Source of the DNA: CAZNQW01 sp964575225
Lineage (GTDB): Bacteria > Chloroflexota > Anaerolineae > JAAYZQ01
Direction: 5' to 3'
Length of the DNA stretch: 10,341 bases
Assembly: GCA_964575225.1 (NCBI GenBank)
Contig: CAZNQW010000137.1
Location: 1 to 10,341, forward strand
Shown: positions 1 to 6,723 of the stretch, piece by piece
How the letters are laid out: each line of letters opens with the position of its first letter
How positions within the stretch are numbered: position 1 is the stretch's first letter
Program-made: the position numbers and the translations under genes
Notes under the pieces: model-generated
Seen by the model: only the letters and a program-made list of their open reading frames with translations
The model's database searches: none
What the model was told of the DNA's origin: nothing

Positions 1-67
1 GCCCTATTGTACACTATTTCGACGCCAATTTCCACCACTCACCGAACAATTACGCGTGACCTGCACC

Positions 68-96
68 TTGACAGCCCGGTTCGATTCTGGTACAGT
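68..96 (+). promoter_or_regulatory. Sigma-70-type promoter of the metallophosphoesterase gene
   Basis: A perfect TTGACA -35 box (68-73) is followed by a 17-bp spacer and TACAGT (91-96). A TG one base upstream of the -10 box makes it an extended -10. Transcription would begin near 103 and leave a leader of about 28 nt before the TTG start at 131. The promoter lies inside the longest open frame (GTG at 56), which is the main argument against that upstream start. Confidence 0.7.
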
Positions 97-130
97 AGCG
101 GTGTGCGATTTTATAAGAAAGGAACGCGCC

Positions 131-1081
131 TTGTCCATTAAGTTCGAATCATCGGGTCCAACACGAACAGACAGCCGGGGCATTACCCGCCGCGGGTTTC
201 TTCGAGCCGGCTGCGCCCTCGTCGCCGGGGGAATGGCTGTAACGGCCGGCGGGGCGCTCTATTCCACCCAACTGGAGCCCTCCTGGATCGAGATCGCCGA
301 GGTGGACGTACGCCTACCCGGTTTTCCGCCTGCCCTGGACTCGCTCACCATTGCCCAGCTCAGCGACCTTCACCTGGGCCCTCACATCAGCGCCCGAGAC
401 ATCGCCCGGGTCGTCGAGAGGACCAATGCCCTGGGGCCGGATCTGATCGTCGTGACGGGCGACTATGTGTACGAGTCGGCGGCCTATAGCGTCCCGTGCG
501 CTCAGGAGCTGGCCTCCCTCCGAGCCCCGTATGGGACCTTTGCCGTGCTCGGCAACCACGATATCTGGACCGACGTCGAGCAAGTGGCGGCCAACCTCTC
601 TGCCGCGGGGATTAGCGTACTCCGAAATGAGGCGATCCCCCTGCCCATCCAGGGGGCAACCTTGTGGTTGGTAGGCGTCGAGGACACGGGCCTGTTGGCA
701 GGCTCTTTTGGCGACTTTCGGGCCCTCTGGCAGCCGGCAGCCACTGCCTTGGCCCGGGTGTTAGAGACGATTCCGGCCAACGACGCCCGCATCCTACTGG
801 TCCACAACCCCGATTTCACCGAGATGCTGCCCGAGGGCCGGGTCGACCTGGCGCTGTGCGGCCACACCCACGGCGGGCAGGTCCGGCTCCCTCTTTTGGG
901 CGCCCCCATCGTGCCCTCCTGTTTTGGCCAAAAGTATGCCGGCGGGTTGGTGGCAGGACCACAGACGACCATTTATGTAAATCGGGGCATCGGCGTCATT
1001 GCCCCGCCGGTCCGCTTCAACTGCCGGCCCGAGATCACCCTCTTGCGCCTCAAGTCGGGCGAGCGCGCGTCAAACACTTGA
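131..1081 (+). CDS. Tat-exported metallophosphoesterase, YkuE/YaeI-like
   Basis: Predicted metal-dependent phosphoesterase of 316 aa, probably acting outside the membrane on an unknown phosphodiester or phospholipid-type substrate. The calcineurin-like motifs appear in order: SDLHLG (D79, H81), VVTGDY (D111), VLGNHD (N142, H143), LLVHNP (H225) and CGHTHGGQ (H245, H247). Together they supply the expected dinuclear metal ligands. The N-terminus carries a twin-arginine motif, TRRGFLRAG (R20, R21), followed by a hydrophobic Ala/Gly segment to about residue 44, so Tat export or membrane anchoring is likely. I chose the TTG at 131 because AGAAAGGA (116-123) sits 7 nt upstream and because a strong promoter occupies 68-96, inside the frame that opens with GTG at 56. 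The family is secure. By family knowledge, YkuE and YaeI relatives are Tat-linked or membrane-associated and act on lipid-type phosphoesters; the substrate here is inference. It is a single gene with no partner on its strand. Confidence 0.9.
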   Translation: MSIKFESSGPTRTDSRGITRRGFLRAGCALVAGGMAVTAGGALYSTQLEPSWIEIAEVDVRLPGFPPALDSLTIAQLSDLHLGPHISARDIARVVERTNALGPDLIVVTGDYVYESAAYSVPCAQELASLRAPYGTFAVLGNHDIWTDVEQVAANLSAAGISVLRNEAIPLPIQGATLWLVGVEDTGLLAGSFGDFRALWQPAATALARVLETIPANDARILLVHNPDFTEMLPEGRVDLALCGHTHGGQVRLPLLGAPIVPSCFGQKYAGGLVAGPQTTIYVNRGIGVIAPPVRFNCRPEITLLRLKSGERASNT

Positions 1082-1316
1082 GCCCCAACCGGTGCGGCTG
1101 GCCCTACGGAGAGCGACCGAGCCGCATCGTCTCCTGCGCAACCGGATTTCGACCGGGTAGCGCCCTTGATGCGGGGGGCTGGGGCCGTCAGGGCCCCGGC
1201 GCGGGGGTGTGGGGGGGGCGCGCGCCCTCCCACAAAGACACTACGCTGCAACGACGTACGCGACTCAAAGCCGTGGACCCTGCGGGCGAGGAATGGTCGT
1301 GCTAAACCCACAACAT
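1082..1316. other. Non-coding convergent gap with hairpins and G-runs
   Basis: No convincing gene is present between the phosphoesterase stop and the terminator of the opposing operon. Three inverted repeats are visible. The first is TGCGGCT (1093-1099) pairing with AGCCGCA (1120-1126). The second is a 9-bp stem, 1178-1186 with 1192-1200, around a 5-nt loop. The third is a near-perfect GC palindrome at 1212-1231. Neither of the first two is followed by a T-run, so they are not classical intrinsic terminators. The + strand also carries G-runs of 6, 4, 3, 5 and 8 between 1173 and 1218. The structures may end or protect the phosphoesterase mRNA, but this is inference. Confidence 0.5.
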
Positions 1317-1343
1317 AAAAAACGCGGGGCCTCTCGACCCCGC
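1317..1343 (-). terminator. Intrinsic terminator of the ackA-mmdADCB operon
   Basis: Read on the - strand, a GCGGGG/CCCCGC stem (1338-1343 with 1324-1329) encloses an 8-nt loop and is followed, one base on, by six Ts (1317-1322). It begins about 27 bp after the mmdB stop codon, which is the expected place for the end of the operon transcript. Confidence 0.85.
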
Positions 1344-1369
1344 TCCCAGAAAACGCCCCAAAAACCTCC

Positions 1370-2500
1370 CTACCCCATGATGGCCGTCACCAGCGCCAGC
1401 AGCACCCCTCCGGCCATCACACTGCCCAACTGTCCGGCTGTGTTGGCGCCCATGGCGTGCATCAGGATGAAATTCTCAAAATCCTCTTCCTGGGCAATCT
1501 GCGCCACCAACCGTCCGGCCATGGGAAAAGCGCTGATCCCGGCAGCGCCGATCAGCGGGTTGATCTTGCGCCCGCTCATCACCGACATCAGCTTGCCGAA
1601 CAGCAACCCGGCTACCGTATCCAGCACAAAGGCCAACAGACCCAACACCATAATGCTGAGCGTCTCCCAATTGAGGAATGATGCCGCCGTCATGGTCGAC
1701 CCTACCACCAGTCCCAGGAACAGGGTCGAGACGTTGATGATCTCATTCTCAGCCGCTTTGCGCAGGCGATCCACCACGCCGCTTTCGCGCAACAGGTTTC
1801 CGAGCATCAACATGCTGATCAGGGGCGTGGCGTCGGGCACCAACAGACCGGCCACCAGAGTGATCGCGATAGGAAAGATGATCAGTGCCCGCTTCGACAC
1901 CGGCCGGGGCGCATACTCCATCCGGATGCGGCGCTCTTCCTTGGTTGTCATCAGCCTCATGATCGGCGGCTGGATGATCGGGATCAAGCTCATGTAGGAA
2001 TAGGCTGCCACAGCGATCGGCGCCAAGATCTCCGGGGCCAGCTTGCTCGCCACAAAAATCGAGGTAGGCCCATCGATGGCGCCGATCACGCCGATAGACG
2101 CCGCCTGATTCAGAGGAAAGCCCAGCAGCGTGGCCAGGATCAGCGTCCCAAAGATGCCGAACTGGCCCGCAGCTCCCAAAAGCACCATCCTGGGCTGGGC
2201 CAACAACGGGCTAAAGTCGATCATGGCGCCCACGCCAACAAAGATCAATAGTGGGAACAACTCGGTGCTGATGCCTGCCTTGTACAGGACGGCAAACAGG
2301 CCCAACCCCTCCGTCATGCCCGTCATGGGGATATTGGCCACGATACAGCCAAACCCGATGGGCAGCAGCAGGACCGGTTCGTACTCCTTGATGATGGCCA
2401 GCGCCACCAGAACCGCCCCCACGGCGATCATTAGAGCGTTGCCCACCGTAAACTGGGATAGCCCCTTGACCAGCTCGGCCCAGATCAATGTAAAGTCCAT
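1370..2500 (-). CDS. mmdB: Na+-pumping decarboxylase beta subunit (MmdB/OadB/GcdB family)
   Basis: Integral membrane subunit, 376 aa, that decarboxylates carboxybiotin and couples this to Na+ export. The length matches the MmdB/GcdB/OadB family. Hydrophobic segments run nearly throughout. The family signature GAIDGPTSIF (D143 is the intramembrane acidic residue implicated in Na+ binding), the SYMSLIPIIQPP segment (Y169), GISAFPMAGRL (about 321-331) and MGANTAGQLGS (350-360) are all present. The start is the ATG at 2500, preceded by GAGGAG with 9-nt spacing. The frame stays open 60 codons further upstream, but that extension overlaps mmdC and has no family character. It is the last gene of the operon, 50 bp after mmdC, and is followed by an intrinsic terminator. 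Assignment to the methylmalonyl-CoA enzyme comes from the neighbours, because the beta subunit itself does not distinguish the substrate classes. Confidence 0.93.
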   Translation of the reverse strand: MDFTLIWAELVKGLSQFTVGNALMIAVGAVLVALAIIKEYEPVLLLPIGFGCIVANIPMTGMTEGLGLFAVLYKAGISTELFPLLIFVGVGAMIDFSPLLAQPRMVLLGAAGQFGIFGTLILATLLGFPLNQAASIGVIGAIDGPTSIFVASKLAPEILAPIAVAAYSYMSLIPIIQPPIMRLMTTKEERRIRMEYAPRPVSKRALIIFPIAITLVAGLLVPDATPLISMLMLGNLLRESGVVDRLRKAAENEIINVSTLFLGLVVGSTMTAASFLNWETLSIMVLGLLAFVLDTVAGLLFGKLMSVMSGRKINPLIGAAGISAFPMAGRLVAQIAQEEDFENFILMHAMGANTAGQLGSVMAGGVLLALVTAIMG

Positions 2501-2550
2501 GGCTCCCGTCTCCTCGCGAAATGTGGCGCCGTTGCGCCTGTACCCCGTGC

Positions 2551-3015
2551 CTAGTCCGTGTATTCGATCAACGCATCGTGGTGCTTGACGTGCTGGCCTG
2601 GCGACACCAGGATGCGCGCAATCTCGCCCGAGCGCGAGGCGCGAATGATGTTCTTCATCTTCATCGCTTCGACGACACATAGCTCCTGCCCTGCCCCAAC
2701 GTGGTCGCCCGGCTGCACCGCCACCGAGTACACCACACCCGGGATGGGGGCATAGACCGTCTTTCTCAAGTCGGCCGGTTCGGCCCGGCCCATCGGATCG
2801 GTCCTGCGTGTGGGCCGCACCTCCGATTGAACACGAACCGCAGTTGCCGGAGCAGGCGTGGCTGTGGCTGCCGGGACCGCCGCGGGTAAGGCCTCACACT
2901 CCTGAGGCCAGACTTCATATCGCTCGCCCTCCACCACCGCGACAATGGGCCGCTCGCAGAGTTCGCCCACTTCCACTTCAAAGGTGCTGCCCTCAACCTT
3001 GACTACCACCTTCAT
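2551..3015 (-). CDS. mmdC: Biotin carrier subunit of the Na+-pumping decarboxylase
   Basis: Biotinyl carrier protein, 154 aa, that shuttles the carboxyl group from the carboxyltransferase (MmdA) to the membrane subunit (MmdB). The C-terminal biotinyl domain (about 86-153) has the canonical VEAMKMKN site, with K119 as the biotinylated lysine, and a typical PGVVYSVAVQPGDHV strand pattern before it. The N-terminal about 40 residues form a short beta-type domain beginning MKVVVKVEGSTFEVEV, as is usual in these carriers. A flexible Pro/Ala/Thr-rich linker spans about 43-62, followed by a charged stretch to about 84. The ATG overlaps the mmdD stop in an ATGA arrangement (3012-3015), implying translational coupling. 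A biotin ligase is not in the window and must be encoded elsewhere. Confidence 0.93.
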   Translation of the reverse strand: MKVVVKVEGSTFEVEVGELCERPIVAVVEGERYEVWPQECEALPAAVPAATATPAPATAVRVQSEVRPTRRTDPMGRAEPADLRKTVYAPIPGVVYSVAVQPGDHVGAGQELCVVEAMKMKNIIRASRSGEIARILVSPGQHVKHHDALIEYTD

Positions 3016-3344
3016 TGGCCACCCTCCCGTCGTCCACTGAGCAAGCGAGCGCGCATCACTGCTTGCCAGGTATTTACCAGTACCGTAGGAGGCAAGGGGT
3101 ACGCCTTGGGGGTTTCCTGGCTATTCATCGCCAGGGCCACCGACACAGCCGCAATCGCTGCCCTTTGCCTGAGGTCCCTTCCGTCCGCGGCATTTTCCTC
3201 GTCGACGATGACCGGCCCTTGCCTCGGAATCGCGACCCGCACCAGGCCCGACATAAACAACCAGAAAAGGACAATCACCCCGAAAACCAATCCCATGCCG
3301 ATCAACGTAATCAGCAATGCAATGGTCAAATCATTCACTGGCAT
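3012..3344 (-). CDS. mmdD: Small membrane subunit of the decarboxylase, OadG/MmdD family
   Basis: Small membrane protein, 110 aa, of the OadG/MmdD type that assembles and anchors the complex. One strongly hydrophobic helix covers about residues 6-34. A hydrophilic stretch with an EENAADGRD segment follows, then an Ala-rich AAIAAVSVALAM segment (62-73) and a C-terminal basic end containing NTWQAVMRAR. In this family the C-terminal tail contacts the carboxyltransferase; that role is family knowledge, not visible here. The ATG at 3344 is chosen because AAGGA lies just upstream and because the hydrophobic helix begins there. The 63-codon upstream extension is only the antisense-rich tail of mmdA in another frame. 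The gene starts 37 bp after mmdA and overlaps mmdC by 4 bp. Identity rests partly on gene order, since the family is weakly conserved. Confidence 0.85.
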   Translation of the reverse strand: MPVNDLTIALLITLIGMGLVFGVIVLFWLFMSGLVRVAIPRQGPVIVDEENAADGRDLRQRAAIAAVSVALAMNSQETPKAYPLPPTVLVNTWQAVMRARLLSGRREGGQ

Positions 3345-3381
3345 CCCATCCTTCTCGCTGCATGCTCGCCCAGCGCTGAGC

Positions 3382-4935
3382 CTACACCGGCATGTTCCCA
3401 TGCTTGCGCGGCGGTCCCGAAGTCTGTTTGTCGCCCACGGCTGCCAAAGCCGCCACAATCTTGGGACGGGTTTCCCGCGGCTCGATGATGTCATCCACGT
3501 AGCCGTTGCTGGCGGCGTGGTATGGGCTGCCAAAGTTGGCCTTGTACTCCTCCACCAATCGCTTGCGCTCGACCTCGGGATCCTCGGCCGCCAGGATCTG
3601 CTTGCGATAGAGGATATTGACGGCGCCCTCGGCGCCCATCACCGCGATCTCGGCGCTGGGCCAGGCATAATTCACGTCGGTGCCCAGGTACTTGCTGCTC
3701 ATCACCACATAGGCGCCACCGTAGGCTTTGCGCGTAATGACGCTGATCTTGGGCACCGTTGCCTCGGCATAAGCATACAACACCTTGGCCCCATGCCGGA
3801 TAATGCCCCGGTGCTCCTGGTCGATACCGGGCAGAAACCCCGGCGAGTCGATAAAGGTCACCAGCGGCACGTTAAAGCAATCGCACATTCTCACAAAGCG
3901 CGAGATCTTGTCCGAAGCATCGAGGTCGATCACCCCGGCCATCACCGACGGTTCCTGGGCTACAATCCCCACGCTGTGCCCGCCAATGCGGCCCAGCCCG
4001 ATAATGGCATTCTGCGCCCACAGCGGTTGCAGTTCCACAAACTCGCCGGCATCCACCACCCGCTCGATCACTTCATGCATCGAATAGGGAGCGCTGGGGT
4101 CCAGCGGCACAATCGAGTTGAGTTCGATGTCCATACGTGCTGGATCGTCCACCGGTGGTACGTAGGGCGGATTCTCTACATTGTTGGAAGGCAAGTACCC
4201 CAACGTCCGCCGACACAGGGCCAAAGCATCGTCCTCCGAGACCGCAGCCATGTGGGCCGTGCCACTGAGGGTCATGTGCGTGTGGGCGCCACCCAGGACC
4301 TCGGCGTCTACCTCTTCGCCCGTCACGGCCTTGATGACCGCTGGACCGGTGATGAACATATAGGACTGGTTCTCGACCATAATGATCAGGTCGGTGATGG
4401 CAGGTGAGTAGGCCGCCCCTCCGGCACATGGCCCGAGCATGACGCTGATTTGCGGGACCACGCCCGAATACTGGGCGTTGCGCAAAAAGATCTCGGCATA
4501 TCCACCCAGAGCGCGAACGCCCTGCTGGATGCGCGCCCCACCCGAATCGATCAGCCCAATGATCGGATCGCCATTGCGCACCGCCAGATCCATCACCCGG
4601 CAGATCTTGCGGCTGTGCATCTCGCTCAACGTGCCGCCAAAGACGGTAAAGTCCTGAGCATACACGTACACGGTCCGCCCGCCGATCTGACCATAGCCCG
4701 TCACCACGCCTTCGCCCAGGTACTTTTCCTCGCTCGACTCCAGCTCGCCCCCTTGGCTGGTGATAAAGGGTTCCAGCTCCTGAAAGGTGCCTGGATCGAG
4801 CAATCGCTTTAGCCTCTCTCGGGCCGTCAGTTTGCCCTTGGCATGCTGTTGCTCAATCCGTTTCTCGCCGCCCCCCAACTGGGCCTGGCGACGCATTTCG
4901 CGAAGCTCAAGAACTCGTGGATCCTCTTGCGACAT
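3382..4935 (-). CDS. mmdA: Methylmalonyl-CoA decarboxylase carboxyltransferase subunit
   Basis: Cytoplasmic carboxyltransferase, 517 aa, that moves the carboxyl group of methylmalonyl-CoA onto protein-bound biotin and releases propionyl-CoA. Both crotonase-like halves are intact. The N-terminal half has LIDSGGARIQQG (128-139; oxyanion-hole SGGAR) and GPCAGGAAYSPA (168-179). The C-terminal half has FIDSPGFLPG (361-370), RKAYGGAYVVM (402-412) and YLGTDVNYAWPSAEIAVMGA (416-435). The protein ends in KHGNMPV, a tail typical of MmdA/PccB proteins. The length fits MmdA (about 510-520) and not GcdA (about 590). D420 aligns, by my reading, with the Asp that favours propionyl-size substrates in PccB. 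The ATG at 4935 has AAGGTGG 4 nt upstream. A GTG immediately before it (4938) would use AAGGAG at 10 nt and adds one residue. A propionyl-CoA carboxylase beta subunit would look similar, but the mmdDCB neighbours and the absence of a biotin carboxylase argue for the decarboxylase. Confidence 0.92.
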   Translation of the reverse strand: MSQEDPRVLELREMRRQAQLGGGEKRIEQQHAKGKLTARERLKRLLDPGTFQELEPFITSQGGELESSEEKYLGEGVVTGYGQIGGRTVYVYAQDFTVFGGTLSEMHSRKICRVMDLAVRNGDPIIGLIDSGGARIQQGVRALGGYAEIFLRNAQYSGVVPQISVMLGPCAGGAAYSPAITDLIIMVENQSYMFITGPAVIKAVTGEEVDAEVLGGAHTHMTLSGTAHMAAVSEDDALALCRRTLGYLPSNNVENPPYVPPVDDPARMDIELNSIVPLDPSAPYSMHEVIERVVDAGEFVELQPLWAQNAIIGLGRIGGHSVGIVAQEPSVMAGVIDLDASDKISRFVRMCDCFNVPLVTFIDSPGFLPGIDQEHRGIIRHGAKVLYAYAEATVPKISVITRKAYGGAYVVMSSKYLGTDVNYAWPSAEIAVMGAEGAVNILYRKQILAAEDPEVERKRLVEEYKANFGSPYHAASNGYVDDIIEPRETRPKIVAALAAVGDKQTSGPPRKHGNMPV

Positions 4936-4961
4936 CACACCACCTTAGCTCCTTACTCTCC

Positions 4962-6197
4962 TTAGACCTGCTCCCAACTCACCTGGACAATGTCGTGAGT
5001 GTCTCGCGCAATGGCCAATTCCTCATCGGTGGGCACCACGAGCACCTTCACGCGAGAATCCAGCGCCGATGCTTCGACGATCTTTACGCCTGCGCGCCGG
5101 GCCTGCACGCCCTCAATGCCCAGGAACTCTAGGCCCTGGCACGACCAATCACAGATCTCGGAAAAGTTCTCGCCAATGCCCCCCGTAAAGACCACGCAAT
5201 CCAGCCCACCCATCATGGCTGCATAAGCACCAATGGTCCGCTTCACCCTCTGGGTATAGTGCTTGAGCACAAGCACCGAGCGATCGTAATCACGGTCGGT
5301 CTCGCCGGCGTGTAGCGCATCCTCAAAAACCCGCATGTCGCTCGACATCTCGGACAGCCCCAACACCCCCGACTCTTTGTTCAGCAGGTGATTGATGCCG
5401 TCCAGATCCAGTCCCTCTTTTTCCATCAGGATCGGCACAATGGCCGGATCGAGGTCGCCGCAGCGGGTGCCCATGGCCAACCCCTCCAGCGGCGTGTAGC
5501 CCATGCTGGTAAACACCGAGCGACCCTCTTGCACCGCTGCGACGCTCGCGCCGTTGCCCAGGTGGCAGGTCACGATCTTGAGGCTTTCCAACGGCCGGCC
5601 CAAATAGGCCGCCGCCCGCTGGGCCACATACTTGTGCGAGGTACCATGAAAGCCATAGCGTCGGATGCCGTGGTCCCGATAGAACCGATAGGGGATGGCA
5701 TATAAATAAGCCGCCGGCTCCATCGTCTGGTGAAAGGCCGTATCAAACACCCCCACCTGCGGGGTCTCAGGCAACAGGGCCTCCACCGCCTCGATGCCCT
5801 GGATGTTGGGTGGATTGTGCAAGGGTGCCAGGGGAATGTTCTCGCGCAGCGCGTCCAGGACCGCGCTATCGATCATCACCGATTGGGCAAACTTTTCCCC
5901 GCCGTGCACTACCCGGTGTCCCACAGCTTCCAGTTCCTGCACGGAGCCGAGCACCCCATCGTCCGGATCCACCAGGATGTCCACCACCATCTGGATGGCC
6001 TGCTCGTGGTTGGCGATGGATAAATCGGTGAGCACCTTTTTTTTCTCGCCACCAGACGGCCGATGGGTCAAGCTGGGACTGCCCAGGCCCACCTCTTCGA
6101 CTACGCCGCTGGCCAGCACCGTTTCCACCTGATCATCCAGATCGTACAGCTTGTACTTGACCGAAGAACTTCCGCAATTCAACACCAGAATTTTCAT
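4962..6197 (-). CDS. ackA: Acetate/propionate kinase
   Basis: Kinase, 411 aa, of the ASKHA fold that interconverts acyl phosphate plus ADP with carboxylate plus ATP in the cytoplasm. Family signatures are all present: LNCGSSSVKYKL (N7, S10), GHRVVHGGE (R95), VFDTAFHQTM (D152), YGFHGTSH (H184), CHLGNGASV, GTRCGDLDP (R245), FTGGIGEN and PTDEEL (E392). The length matches AckA (about 400). The start is the ATG at 6197, where the conserved N-terminal strand begins; a GAGG lies about 11 nt upstream, so the ribosome site is mediocre. It is the first gene of the operon, only 26 bp before mmdA. That position suggests the natural acyl phosphate may be propionyl phosphate (a TdcD/PduW-like role), but sequence alone does not separate acetate from propionate kinases. 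No phosphotransacylase gene is in the window. Confidence 0.93.
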   Translation of the reverse strand: MKILVLNCGSSSVKYKLYDLDDQVETVLASGVVEEVGLGSPSLTHRPSGGEKKKVLTDLSIANHEQAIQMVVDILVDPDDGVLGSVQELEAVGHRVVHGGEKFAQSVMIDSAVLDALRENIPLAPLHNPPNIQGIEAVEALLPETPQVGVFDTAFHQTMEPAAYLYAIPYRFYRDHGIRRYGFHGTSHKYVAQRAAAYLGRPLESLKIVTCHLGNGASVAAVQEGRSVFTSMGYTPLEGLAMGTRCGDLDPAIVPILMEKEGLDLDGINHLLNKESGVLGLSEMSSDMRVFEDALHAGETDRDYDRSVLVLKHYTQRVKRTIGAYAAMMGGLDCVVFTGGIGENFSEICDWSCQGLEFLGIEGVQARRAGVKIVEASALDSRVKVLVVPTDEELAIARDTHDIVQVSWEQV

Positions 6198-6269
6198 TAA
6201 CTGCTCGCCTCGTATCGGATTCCCGGCCTGGCGCCCGTGGCAGGCGCTGCAAACGCGCATTCGCCGTAC

Positions 6270-6319
6270 AAAAAGTGACAGAGGAACGCCTTCCTTGCCC
6301 TGGCCGGCATCCCTCTGTC
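6270..6319 (-). promoter_or_regulatory. Terminator-like attenuator hairpin in the ackA leader
   Basis: On the - strand a 14-bp stem (6306-6319 pairing with 6277-6290; two G-U pairs, the rest Watson-Crick) encloses a 15-nt loop and is followed after two bases by five Ts (6270-6274). The outer 8 bp are GACAGAGG/CCTCTGTC. It lies downstream of the predicted promoter (6393-6421) and about 75 nt upstream of the ackA ATG, so it would be transcribed as leader RNA. This suggests control by premature termination. If the promoter call is wrong, the hairpin could instead be a late terminator for the upstream glycosyltransferase transcript. Confidence 0.55.
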
Positions 6320-6392
6320 TTCGCACGGGCGCAGCAGACGCCATTGTCTCTTGCCCATGACCCGAAAGTCTGTAGCCGCGCTCCAGCGCAAA

Positions 6393-6421
6393 AGTCTAGC
6401 ACACGCCCGCACGGCTGTCAA
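6393..6421 (-). promoter_or_regulatory. ackA: Sigma-70-type promoter of the ackA-mmdADCB operon
   Basis: On the - strand, a perfect TTGACA (6416-6421), a 17-bp spacer and TAGACT (6393-6398) preceded by TGC give an extended -10 promoter of the same style as that at 68-96. Transcription would begin near 6386, leaving a leader of about 190 nt that includes the hairpin at 6270-6319. No promoter of similar quality lies closer to ackA. Confidence 0.65.
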
Positions 6422-6723
6422 ATTCCCTCTCCCATTTGGCAGCAATCCTCGATTTTGCGACGAGACAGCCTCGCTCGCCAGACCCAGACCGTCCCCGGAT
6501 TTTGGTCGACGCATGCCCGTAGCCCCCACAGATGCGGAGCGCGGGAGTGATGATCATATTGCTTTGCAAAAAACACCCTGTCCCCTAGCTGGCACTGAGC
6601 CTGGCGATCCCACGATCCCAAAAGAGTACGCTGCGGACTTTGCTTCGCATAGCATATACTCAGTTTTGGAAAACTTGACTTCTTTTGCAGTTCTTTTTCG
6701 TAATGACTATGCGAAGGCACCGC
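6422..6723. other. Non-coding gap between glycosyltransferase and ackA promoter
   Basis: About 300 bp without a supportable gene. Open frames cross it on both strands, but none has a ribosome site or a recognisable family. It contains a tandem pair of the octamer CGATCCCA (6605-6620), a run of six As (6569-6574, Ts on the - strand) without a good hairpin, and the AT-rich inverted repeat at 6643-6716. The composition around 6640-6710 is clearly more AT-rich than the rest of the window. Confidence 0.5.
6643..6716. repeat. AT-rich element with 10-bp perfect inverted repeats
   Basis: CTTCGCATAG (6643-6652) and CTATGCGAAG (6707-6716) are exact reverse complements separated by 54 bp. Two further base pairs form if one G is bulged. 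The interior is AT-rich and holds a second small palindrome, AGTTTT-GG-AAAACT (6663-6676). It begins 8 bp after the glycosyltransferase stop codon. It may be the 3' end structure of that transcript or a small MITE-like repeat. No target-site duplication was identified, and no second copy is in the window. Confidence 0.45.

Noticed and set aside
1093..1126. Terminator for the phosphoesterase gene
   Set aside because: The 7-bp stem has a 20-nt loop and no T-run after it, so it does not qualify as an intrinsic terminator.
1082..1316. Possible tRNA or small RNA gene in the G-rich gap
   Set aside because: I looked for T-loop-like sequence and a cloverleaf on both strands and found only simple hairpins.
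3106..4407. 433-codon open frame on the + strand
   Set aside because: It is antisense to mmdA and mmdD, whose protein motifs are unmistakable. It is a product of GC-rich codon structure, with low-complexity His/Arg-rich translation and no ribosome site or family resemblance.
3382..4935. Propionyl-CoA carboxylase beta subunit instead of a decarboxylase
   Set aside because: No biotin carboxylase gene is nearby, while all three partner subunits of the membrane-bound decarboxylase follow directly in the known order.
6197..6358. 53-codon leader open frame ending in TAATG at the ackA start
   Set aside because: No ribosome site precedes its ATG, and the other - strand frames here are open as well, so an open frame is not informative. 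Kept only as a note under the attenuator finding.
6418..6720. 100-codon open frame on the - strand between glycosyltransferase and ackA
   Set aside because: No ribosome site, no recognisable family, and it overlaps the inverted-repeat element and the ackA promoter.
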